From positions 1 through 64,000 of the forward strand of contig JAUCBJ010008099.1 of assembly GCA_032718475.1 (NCBI GenBank): a DNA stretch of 64,000 nt, given 5' to 3'. This DNA comes from Nemertoderma westbladi (Eukaryota > Xenacoelomorpha > Nemertodermatida > Nemertodermatidae). Shown piece by piece: positions 1 through 8,878 of the stretch. The position numbers and the translations under genes were made by a program. Position 1 is the stretch's first letter. Every line of letters starts with the position of its first letter. The notes under the pieces are model-generated. The model saw only the letters and a list, made by a program, of their open reading frames with translations. It did not search any database and was not told the DNA's origin.

Positions 1-94
1 AATTTGAGCATATTGAACGTAATGACAGCATTGGTTGCGGTTGAAGCCATTTTTTAGGTGTCGTATTCTAAATGGAACACGCATATTATCAATA

Positions 95-355
95 GTGTCG
101 CAGTGTCCGAGTGGATACGGCGCCTGAACTGCTTACTTGTTTTGTTGTTTGGTGGCGTAGGTTCGAATCCGACTAAAGGCTGTACAAAATTTCGCACTGT
201 TGTGTCCCTAGGCAAGACACTTTAGACATTAGTGCCTACGTCAACCCAGCGGTATAATGGGAACCTGGCTTTGCTGGGGTAATGATAATAAAAGCGCTTT
301 GAGTATGCTGAGCGTAGAAAAGCGCTATATAAATAACCAATATTATATTATATTA
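95..355 (+). mobile_element. tRNA-derived SINE (family A)
   Basis: A tRNA-like head at about 95-180 has an A-box-like stretch (TGTCCGAGTGGA, 103-114) and a perfect B box (GGTTCGAATCC, 160-170), the internal RNA polymerase III promoter. The body continues with a GTGTCCCTAGGCAAGACACT segment and ends in an AAAGCGCTATATAAAT-type tail running into TTATA repeats. The trailing body and simple-sequence tail show it is a SINE and not a tRNA gene. Ends are approximate. Confidence 0.75.
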
Positions 356-404
356 TTATATTCATTTGTATATTCATTCATATTCATTATTTTTTCTATC
401 TATT

Positions 405-665
405 TTAAGCCCCACCCTCGCGTAGCGGTTAAATCCATTGCCTTGAATTCACTTTCTCCTGAGGTCGTGGTTCTACCCCTGCAGGCGTGGCCAGGATATT
501 TTTCGTTAAATATTGCATAATTGCGTTAAAGGGATTAGTCAGGGCGGATCTCTACTTTGTTCCTTAAATGATCGTTAAATATCTGGCTATATGTTATATG
601 TCTGGGGGGAATATACTGGAAATGTATCATGAGACGTTGTGCCTCAAACATATTTTATTTTATTT
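405..665 (+). mobile_element. Decayed tRNA-derived SINE (family B)
   Basis: It shares an ordered set of blocks with the copies at 7495-7790 and 41566-41855: a tRNA-like head (here GCGTAGCGGTTAAATCC and a damaged B box, TGGTTCTACCCC), an 'AAAGGGATTAGTCAGGGCGGATCTCT' type block cut short by divergence, a CTGGGGGGA-ACTGGAAAT block, and a tail of TTTTA repeats at 650-670. It is the most decayed of the three copies. Confidence 0.6.
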
Positions 666-1216
666 TATTTTATATTTGTTGTACCATAGGATAATACTTA
701 AAATTATATGATTATACTGCAACATACATTTTCTAGAATCCCGTGTATCAGAGCAATTTCTAAGAAAAGAGTAAAATTAACGGAAAAAATGGTAGAACTT
801 TTAAAAAATTTAAGTTACTTTTAAATTTAATTATTGAAAAAAAAATAAAATTTATAGAACAATTATTTAAAATTATACGAAAATAAATTTAGCTTGTTTC
901 CCTAGAAATATGCGAAAATTAACATTAAACAAAAATATTACATTAAATATTAGAAATATATGTTGAAATCTTTGTTGGCAAGTGCCATGGGAATTTTTCC
1001 CTTCACTTTTCACAAATAAATAATGAATCTCCCTTCCCTATCTATCATGTTAGTGTACTTATGTACTTCGTTTATGCTTTGGGGATTGCTGTTTCAGTAA
1101 GGATCTGTATTACTCCATACATGGGAATATCATCCTGCGATATCGTCTATAAAAAAATAATTTTAAATTTTATTAAATTTTGTTTACTAAAAACTAACAA
1201 TGGGTTAAACACGTTC
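666..1216. other. AT-rich spacer, no gene seen
   Basis: Very AT-rich sequence with many short A and T runs. I see no convincing coding frame, RNA gene or repeat family. Confidence 0.6.
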
Positions 1217-1854
1217 GTGGGGTCTTCGCGCAGCACGAAGTGAGCAAAGCCTTTAGCATATGGGCACCATTAACGAGTTGTCTGCCGTTAGTCAGAAGTA
1301 TTCAATAAAATACTCGTCCTCCTCTTGTGCCTCGTTGCGTTCGTCTTCAGATTCTTTCTAAACTTTTGTCGGACTACATACGTACTAAGTTTCGTTTAAT
1401 TTCATCAAGGAACAACCGAGTTATTAGCGATCATTAAAATAATCGTTAAATTAATCGTAATTAAAATAATTAAAATAATATCGTTAAAATCGCCTCCGCT
1501 TTGCAGGACATTGCTTTCGCCGTGAGGACCAGCCAGTGCATAATCTTGTACTTTGGCAGCCTCATGGAGTGAATAAGCATGGTGGACAGCCCATGACTTT
1601 CTTGAGACGCATCTTAAAGGACACTGGCCTTAAAGATGCGGATGATCTAGCAAATGTCATGGGTGATAGGGAGTTGTGGCGGTGCAATTTTGTTGACAAG
1701 CCGGCACAGCATTCTTAAAAATGCAGCTGCAATGCAGCATGCCGATCCTAGTAGTAGCGATCAAAAATCTACGACAGACGACGACGACGACGACAAACAA
1801 CTCGCCAATGGCACCCATATGCTAAGGCTTCGCTCACTGCGTGGCTCGCCCCAC
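1217..1854. mobile_element. TIR element (GTGGGGCGAGCCACGAAGT family) split by an RTE end
   Basis: The two ends are inverted copies: from 1217, GTGGGG then AGCAAAGCC-TTAGCATATGGG-CACCATTAACGAGTTGTCTG; at 1790-1854 the complement of a near-identical sequence ending CTCGCCCCAC. A second copy, uninterrupted, lies at 59847-60469. The element is interrupted by the RTE 3' fragment at 1434-1754, whose duplicated target TAGCGATCA is at 1425-1433 and 1755-1763. Removing the insertion restores the order seen in the other copy. No transposase frame is present, so this is a non-autonomous element. Confidence 0.7.
1434..1754 (+). mobile_element. RTE LINE, 3'-end fragment
   Basis: From about 1488 the sequence matches the last 270 bp of the full-length RTE element at 15614-19376, including the C-terminal codons (reading ...DRELWRCNFVDKPAQHS then stop at 1716-1718), the palindromic 3' end and the TAG tail. 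It is flanked by a 9-bp target duplication (TAGCGATCA). Positions 1434-1487 are an AT-rich filler of TTAAAATAAT/ATCGTT motifs that matches neither the RTE element nor the target and was probably added at the 5' junction. Confidence 0.8.
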
Positions 1855-2080
1855 ATGATAGTAAAGATATAATATACCATTATAAAATTTGTTAAAACAT
1901 TGAGTGACAACTACAGGATTAACTAATTTTAACAATACGTCAGGTGCGCTCTCAAATTTTCCGCGCTGATTGGTATTTACTTCATAAAGTCTATAAATTT
2001 GTGCATCTGAAGATAAGATATAATTTTTAATTTTTGATAGTGGGTTGTTATTACTTGTTATTACTTTTGACAGTAAATAA

Positions 2081-2082
<2 letters not shown>

Positions 2083-2116
<34 letters not shown>

Positions 2117-2510
2117 ACACCATTTTTGGACAACTCTTCGATTTATCACTCCCATCGTTATAAAATTGTTTGGTTTTGGCTATAATTTGGAATTTAGATA
2201 CCCACAAAAATTTTCAGAATAATTGATCAAAAATTGTACAAGTAGTTGGGTTTTGAATTTGTAAATTTCATAAAAAAATATTTGGAGATAATTGACCTTT
2301 CATTATATATAGTAATAGTAATTTCAATAGGTCTTCCTAAATGGAAATTGTGTTATAACTTGAAAACTAAATGAGCCATTAAATAGCGGTTTTCAGATTT
2401 GGAAACACCATTCAATGGTGCATTATAATATATCATAATAGATCATAAAAATAAATTCAACATATTTTGGACCAAAATGGTGTACCACCCCCCCCCCCCC
2501 TCCCCCCCCC
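2083..2510. mobile_element. Poly-G-ended inverted-repeat element
   Basis: The left end is a run of 33 G (2083-2115) followed by GTACACCATTTTTGGAC. The right end, read on the other strand, is a G-rich run (complement of 2488-2510) followed by GGTACACCATTTTGGTCC. The inverted ends enclose about 340 bp of non-coding AT-rich sequence. I could not define a target-site duplication. The proline/glycine-rich frames across it are homopolymer artefacts. Best read as a MITE-like element whose ends have become G tracts. Confidence 0.55.
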
Positions 2511-3308
2511 AAAAAAAAAGATGATATTAATATCATTTTATTCAAATTAATTCATAACGAATTCATTAAAATGGCTCAGAACTTCAACACAACGCCTTTC
2601 TAATGAAATTGCCAGAATAACGGATAGGAACTGAGATATCACCTTTCTAATAAATTCCTCAGTTTGTAAGAAAACCGAGAGAAAACCAGGTCTTATTATA
2701 TCGCGTAGTCGAATATGCAAAATATGATAGTAACTAATAACTATATATAATATAGCTTTCTCGGCATAACAACAAGACATATGTACACAACACTCCATTT
2801 TGTCCTTCGTACGGGATATATTAATAATATTCATTCGATAATTCAAAGGAATTTAAATACGTGATGCAATTTTTCTTCCGTCTTCCCGAATTTAAGAAAT
2901 ATTTTTCTGTCTTGCCTTCAATATATTTACTGTATGACAATATAGACAGACACGGAATATTGAAAAAAACATTCCAAAACTAGTTGAAGCTTCGATCATC
3001 TCATATCCTTCGAGTTGATTAACGTGGAAAATCTAATCAGTTGATGAGCAGTGTGCTGCTGATGGACTGGGAAACATCAATATTTTTCAATCACCTATCT
3101 ACTGTATGCAAAAATATAATAAATGATTGACTGTCAACCTGTCAATTTGTCGACTTTACTCAATAGAGGGAGGCTGAACAAATATTTACCCTTTGCCGCG
3201 CTTGTAGCCTATAATGCTTAAAAGTAATTTGACGCATCTATATTGGATTGGATTGTAGTGCAATATTATTTATAAAGCTGTTGTTACCAGCATCCTACAG
3301 AAATATTA
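2511..3308. other. Spacer, no gene seen
   Basis: AT-rich sequence with short frames on both strands that have no recognisable motif. Nothing supportable. Confidence 0.5.
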
Positions 3309-3320
3309 ATTATGATCTGA

Positions 3321-3978
3321 CTACTACTACTAGGTCGAGCGAACTCGGACAGTGGAACTGAGATCCTTCCAGGCTTCCCGATTCTCCATAGTTGTCGCAA
3401 TTTCGTTTCTCCCAAGTTCAGTATCCCTTTCAAGTTGATCTATATATGTTATGGCCGGTCGTCCACGACTACGCTTTCCATGAGTTGGTTGCCAGAAAAG
3501 TCGATCTGGTATGACCTCGTCTTTACTTCGCCAGCAGTGCCCACTGAATCTTAATCTGCGTTCACGGAGGATGGTTGATACAGGTGGTATTGTACCATAA
3601 AGCTCGGCGTTTGTCATGTGTTGTCTCCAGCTGATGTTTAGGGCTGCCCTTAGTAGTCTTGTGTAGCAACCATCAATTCGTTGTTCAAGTGATTTAGTCA
3701 GTGTCCAGGTCTCACCCCTGTATAAAAATACACTTTCCACTGTGGCTCGAAAGAACTTAGTCTTCAGGTGCCTGGAGAGATCTGATTTCCAGATGGTATC
3801 CATTTTTGATAGAGCTACCCAAGCCTTTGCTTTCCTAACTTCTATGTCCTTTTTGCTACTCTCTATCCATGATCCAAGGTACTGGAAGTCATCGACCTTC
3901 CTTAGTTGATATTGTCAATGGTTGTCAAGTTTCCATCAACATTAAAGGTCATGAATTCGGTCTTGGCAGCATTTATAT
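3321..3978 (-). pseudogene. RTE-like LINE fragment, second subfamily (C-terminal part of the RT protein)
   Basis: On the minus strand, 3803 to 3330 reads the C-terminal region of an RTE-type endonuclease/reverse transcriptase, with the motifs ETWTLTKSLEQRI, RLLRAALNISWRQH and RLRFSGHCWRSKDE, then WQP...GKRSRGRP. These blocks align in order with the end of the full-length copy at 16041-19337 (YGSPCWALTAED, RLRFAGHCFRREDQ, LWQPHG), but the sequence is a clearly different subfamily. Upstream (about 3810-3970) the frame is broken but readable. The 3' tail is a TAG repeat (CTACTACTACTA at 3321 on +). A 12-bp target duplication, ATTATGATCTGA, sits at 3309-3320 and 3979-3990. The copy is 5'-truncated and lacks EN and the RT catalytic core. 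Confidence 0.8.
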
Positions 3979-4261
3979 ATTATGATCTGAACAGTGAACA
4001 TATTTACACAAAAATAATGCCATTAACTGTCATAATGTACCATTTGTAATATATTTTAATGAAAATAAAATAAAGTTGTAGGGAGCTTATTGATTTAGTT
4101 GTCTAACTAGTACAGCACACATTCAATATTTCTTTCACCACAAACACTGGTAAACCTATAATACCTACTACTAAACTACTACTACTTAATACTACTACAG
4201 CGGTAACATAATATCAATCTGATCAAGTAATAATTTAATAAATAATAATAATAATAATATA

Positions 4262-4396
4262 ATTATGCGATTATGGACTAAGGATGATCCAACTGGTAGC
4301 AAATGAAGCGGAAAAAATGAATTCGCCACCAGAGGGGATCGAACCCGCGTCTCCAGATAAACTTATAGGTATGCTAACCACTACACCATGGAGGCT
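4262..4396 (-). mobile_element. tRNA-derived SINE (family C)
   Basis: On the minus strand it has an A box (TGGTGTAGTGGTTAGCAT, complement of 4371-4388) and a B box (GGTTCGATCC, complement of 4337-4346), followed by a body ending GTTGGATCATCCTTAGTCC. The same body occurs in the opposite orientation at 4676-4810. Confidence 0.75.
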
Positions 4397-4511
4397 CCTG
4401 CAACTTTCTGATTGATTTGCTATAGTTGGGTAAGCTAACTTACGGTTGCTATTGAATACAGTCCACCCTTACGGATGGATTTAATCTGTATCCTACCTAA
4501 TACAGTAGCAG

Positions 4512-4660
4512 TTAGATAGATAGATAGATTTATTTAGACATTATGTAAAAACAATAACAAATACACCAAACAATGTACCGGTATAAAGGTATTGTCCAAC
4601 ATAACATATAGGATTACCCCTAAAGCTTTGCAGCTTATTTCCAAGGGGGTCCAAGTTATG
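4512..4660 (-). mobile_element. LINE/SINE 3' tail with GATA repeats
   Basis: A block beginning TAGATAGATAGATAGATTTA, then ACACCAAACAAT, then ATAGGATTAC and AAAG-TTGCAGCTTA. The same ordered blocks recur at 15174-15316. A short tandem repeat at one end is typical of LINE 3' ends (as in CR1/L2 groups), which would put this in minus orientation. The parent element is not in the window. Confidence 0.5.
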
Positions 4661-4675
4661 ACCTGTACTGCAAGT

Positions 4676-4810
4676 GTACTTGTGTAGTGGTCAGCATACC
4701 TGAACGTTTATCGGGAGACGCGGGTTCGCTCCCCACTGGTGCCGGATTCAGTTTTTCCTCTTAATTTGCTATAGAGTTGGATCATCCTAAGTCCTGTTTA
4801 ATTACTTAAT
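4676..4810 (+). mobile_element. tRNA-derived SINE (family C)
   Basis: A box TGTGTAGTGGTCAGCAT at 4681-4697 and a B-box-like GGGTTCGCTCC near 4732-4742, followed by the same body as the minus-strand copy at 4262-4396 (TTGCTATAGAGTTGGATCAT). The two copies are inverted about 280 bp apart and could pair as RNA. Confidence 0.7.
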
Positions 4811-5489
4811 AATTTAAACAATCTCGCATGGAAGTTAACTAATTGGCTCTATCAAGCCACTCTTGCAAAGAGACCTGGGAGAAACTGGACACCCATTAGT
4901 GCCAGACTCAAGCCAGGCAAACAACAGAGAAACTGCAGCTGTCTGTACCAGTGGAATACCAATCAAACTCTTATCATTTGAGATAAATAATCGATATAAG
5001 AGAGCTTGTTATTCATCGTTCCACTTCCAACTTTTTTCCTTTCTGTTATTTGAGTCTTCCGAGTGTCACTAGATTGGGTTTCCATTTCCAACGAGTTTTT
5101 GAGAAACTGCAAGTAGAATTTTTTGTCTGGATCCTGGAGTTCATTATAATTCAACCTGATTCCAAATCGCAAGAGCGTCAAACAATCCTTCTGGGGCAAT
5201 TACAATCTACATTGACAACACGATGTGGGAGTCAGACCTTTCCCGCAGCACGTGATATAAAGTTATTATTATTTGTCAACTCGAAAGAATTACAAGCAAA
5301 ATATAAGCAGATGTCCCCTAATCACTTTGCCACTTAGAGGCACACTGGATAAGTGCAGTCGATTTAAGACCTAACAAAAACTAAGTCTGAGGTCTAGAAT
5401 ATTTGTGGCAGGTATCAATCAGGAAAAAAGGGATTATAAACAATAATGCAAAAGGAATTCATTTCAGATATTTCTAAATTGTTTTAATT

Positions 5490-6640
5490 ACAGCCCACTA
5501 GCGGTAGACTGAAGAACTGCCGATGTCTTACTGTCCCAACAAAGTCGTTGCCTGTTGATGGTCTACAGTCTAGCATGTACATCTGCCAAGTGTCAGCATA
5601 AATTGTTAACAAATAACAAAATGAAAGAAATGAATTTCACTTTCAGATATTTCGACCTCTAGCCTCGACTAACTTTAGAAGTGTAGATGGAATTTTATAG
5701 TACATATAATGTATGCTGAAATTGCTTAAGCTTGAACTGATTTAAATTGCGGAAATTGGGAGACAGGGGGGGGGGGGGGGACTGGACGCAAAATTCGCCT
5801 TGGCGAATTAATATCCCGCCTCAATGATAAATTCTCAATTTAGGGAAAAGAGCAGGTTACAGTGGCACGTTAGTTTAATCAAAACAATAAACTAAACACA
5901 ATAGAACAGGGTACAGTTTTATTTTTGAGAGTAATCAGCTGTTATTTGCGTCGAATTTCCCCTGGAGAGGGGTGAATTTTTATTGCATCCAGTTTCCCCC
6001 CTATCTGGAAATTGGATAAGGTTTTCTCTTTCACACATTTCGCCCTCCAGCGGCAGACTGGATAACTGCACCTTCCTCAAAAAGACACAGCATTTTGTCT
6101 GGTACATATATTCCGAGATTTAGCTTAATCAGATTAAGATCAATGAAATGGGGAAGGTTATCACTTGCATACATTTCGCACTCTTGCGGCAGACTGACGA
6201 ACTGCAGACCGATTACCGACAACACAAAGACACAGGATGTGTTCTCTACCACATATCTGACAAGTTTAAGTTTAAACGCATCATAAATATCGGAAAGGGT
6301 GAAGGATTTCACTTTGAGACATTTCGCCCTCTAGCGCAATACTACAGAACTGTAGACGGATGAGCCTCCTTTGAATGACATACCTAATGGTCTCGTACAA
6401 ACCTGTCAAGTTTCAGTTTGAACGGATTAAAAGCCAAGAAATGAAGAGCAATTAATATTTAGATATGTAGCCCTCTACTTTTGGTCTTAATCATGTCTGG
6501 ACATTTTTAACCCGTCAGCTGTAAATCCCACAAAGTTATTAGTATGTAAAAATGGTATAACGCAGACAACTATTTCATATTACTGACGCACCCCCTAATA
6601 TTGTCTGGTCGCTAATGATCCGCCAACTTCGTGGTTCGCC
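5490..6640. repeat. Dispersed repeat with reiterated CGCCCTCTAGCGGCAGACTG motif
   Basis: Variants of TTTCGCCCTCTAGCGGCAG followed by ACTGxxGAACTGC recur near 5500, 5650, 6040, 6170 and 6325, each followed by related text (CACATATCTGACAAGTTTA and similar). The stretch 6310-6640 matches 50270-50715 block by block, including GACGGATGAGCCTCCTTTGAA, and both end near ACTTCGTGGTTCGCCCCAC, the end motif of the TIR family at 1217 and 59847. It is a decayed composite of non-coding mobile DNA. A run of 15 G lies at 5766-5780. Confidence 0.6.
5826..6025. repeat. Dispersed repeat shared with 63066-63385
   Basis: Ordered blocks are shared with 63066-63385: AAACAATAAACTAAA-type text, TTTTATTTTTGAGAGT, ATCAGCTGTTATTTG, CCCCTGGAGAG, TTGCATCCAGT and CCTATCTGGAAATT. 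No coding frame spans it. A shorter version of the first blocks is in the loop of the fold-back element near 48540-48600. Confidence 0.55.
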
Positions 6641-7494
6641 CCACAAATGACGGGGAACCCTTTGAATGAGAATTCTGTGATCCTTCAATCTCATTCAATC
6701 TGCTGATCTCGAACAATCCGGAAAATAAATAAATTTAAGAACCCTAGATGACTTCTACTCTACAATCAAAAAAATATTCTTATGCATGTCAAATCTAATC
6801 ACAACTACGCCTATTTAAATATTAAATTTAACACAATGATTTATACTGACTTTTTTTACTATATTATCTTTGTAGGCCTATATGTTAAACAAATTATAGA
6901 AAAATCGGTTTGCCAAATTTTGGGAAGCCGTAAAATTATTAAATGAGAGACTATAAGTAGCGTCAGTCATTCATTAAAGACGTCCTTGGATGAGTCGAAA
7001 ACCTATTCCGTTGCGAAACCAGAGATTATTATTAATTTGACTGAAACCTCCTTCCCCGCTGTTTTGGGACACAGGAAGGGGGGATGGATATAGCGGGACA
7101 TACTCGGATTCGGGGTAGCATCAGTGTTTCAACCACCGTGCCAATTAATTGGAAAAATGAAACATGCAGTGTGGAGAAGTGTAATCTTAGGTAGTAGATA
7201 CAGCCAGGAGTATGTACCTTACTAATTGGATGAAAAGTAATTATTTATTGACAATAGGTTTTCTTAGCACTAACTGCTGTAACTAATTAGGATTCTATAA
7301 ATGAGATTTTACTTGTATTTGAGAATTAGTTTCTGTCCATAGTGAAAAGGGAAGCTGTGGAACACAATTACTTCGCTTATTTTCCTTGGGTAACAATAAA
7401 GGACTATAATTCATGTATAACTAAATAAACGATGGCTTGTTGCTTGGTTGATATCTGCGATGAAAATAAAGATGAGACCCCCTATCTTCTCCAA
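6641..7494. other. Spacer, no gene seen
   Basis: AT-rich, with no frame or RNA signal I can defend. Confidence 0.5.
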
Positions 7495-7790
7495 AAAAGG
7501 TGTTACACCTTGGCGTTGTAATTAAATCCTTTTCCTTGAATTCTCATCTTTCCAAAAGTCGTGTTTTCGAATCCCACATGGGTGTCAGGGCAGTTTTTGT
7601 TTCGGTACGAATGATTTAAAGAGTTTAGCAAAGTCGCATCTCTCCCTAGCATCCTTAAATGGGAGATAAATGAGTGGCAGTTTCCTTTGGGGAGTATAGT
7701 TCTGGGGGGACCGCACTGGAAATAAGTAGTAAAACTTCGTGACTAACCCGTCCTAATGGCAGACAAATTTATTTTAAAATTTCAAAACTT
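7495..7790 (+). mobile_element. tRNA-derived SINE (family B)
   Basis: Same block order as 41566-41855: a degraded tRNA-like head (CACCTTGGCGTTGTAATTAA; B box reduced to TTTTCGAATCCCAC), GTTTCGGTACGAATG, GCATCTCTCCCTAGCATCC, GTTCTGGGGGGACCGCACTG and a T/A-rich tail. Pol III boxes are damaged, so it is an old copy. Confidence 0.65.
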
Positions 7791-8520
7791 TTTTAAAAAC
7801 AAAAGATGCATCTACAACTAATGTAGTGATTGGAATTTCGTTGTAAAATTGAAAATCAATATTTTTACAAAATAATAATAATTAATTATGACTATAAAAT
7901 AATATGTGTTTAGTATGATATCATCCAGTACTATAAAGTTGAAATTATTCTTCTTCAAAACTTTGGTCTTATGTATTAGAGAAGCATACGACCAAAGAAA
8001 GATCTTATAACCATTTTGACCATTGAGGTTTCACCACTTCAAAGAGCTCAAAGAGCTATAAAAGGTGCTTAAAGGCAAAATAGTTTAAATTCATTTATTA
8101 CTGACCTTACAACACTGACCCTAATATTGCCAACGATAATTTAGCCAGTAACAAAGTCGTAGTGTCGCAGCGCCAAAAGTTTCCCAGTAAAAGGCGAGAA
8201 AGGCTAAAACATTATTTTATGTTCTTTTTCACAAAAGGGTATTTTCTCAAAGATTAGTCCTTATGTTATTTTCACAATCTTATCATTATTTTCAGTTTTA
8301 GTGTTTTAGAATTATTATTTTCAAATGATCAAAGACGTATCTACTTTTGTAAACAATTCTAAAAGGTTCGTCTGTCGCAGCAACCAAAGAAAATTTTACC
8401 AGGTACCTCTTATAATTCCTGGGAGTATATCAAAGTACAGAAATCAAATATTAATTATATACTTATTACCACTTATTAACACTTTATATTTTTTGCCGAG
8501 ATCTATGCAATCTGACCATC
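7791..8520. other. Spacer, no gene seen
   Basis: AT-rich sequence. Short frames lack recognisable domains. Confidence 0.5.
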
Positions 8521-8859
8521 AAGGCCCATTTTACTCGGCCGTACGATAGCCGTACGACAATGTCGTAAAGAGGCGGCAAGGTCAACGTAAGGCCTCATTG
8601 GTGGCCGTACGGTGCCGTTCCGAATCTGCAGTTGTTTTACTACTGCTGTTTTATTACTATTGCTGTAAGGCATTCCACAAATACCGTACGGCCGCCTGAC
8701 GTCTGCTGTGCGGACAAGTATCACAATTTCTTAACATACAGTCACCATACGGCCACTGTACGGCTGTCATACGGCCACTGTACGGCTGTCATACGGCCAC
8801 TGTACGGCTGTCATACGGCCACTGTACGGCTGTCATACGGCCGAGTATAAATGGGCCTT
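8521..8859. mobile_element. MITE with AAGGCCCATTT...CGGCCGTA terminal inverted repeats
   Basis: The left end AAGGCCCATTTTACTCGGCC then GTACGATAGCCGTAC is matched by the inverted right end AAGGCCCATTTATACTCGGC then CGTATGACAGCCGTAC (complement of about 8824-8859), giving a roughly 35-bp imperfect TIR. The inside is non-coding and rich in CCGTACGG palindromes. I could not identify a convincing target duplication, partly because the RTE insertion beginning at 8879 abuts it. Superfamily unassigned. Confidence 0.65.
8743..8840 (+). repeat. 22-bp tandem repeat inside the MITE
   Basis: About four and a half copies of a 22-bp unit (CATACGGCCACTGTACGGCT plus GT), nearly identical to each other. The right TIR arm is itself made from the last unit. 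Confidence 0.85.
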
Positions 8860-8878
8860 AAACCCCCCTTGACCAGTA

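Noticed and set aside
95-180. Functional tRNA genes at the A/B-box sites (also near 4340, 4690, 41590)
   Set aside because: The cloverleaf is imperfect, and each is followed by a repeated non-tRNA body and simple-sequence tail, so they are SINE heads.
1834-2222. Poly-proline and poly-glycine frames on both strands
   Set aside because: They are produced by the 33-G homopolymer.
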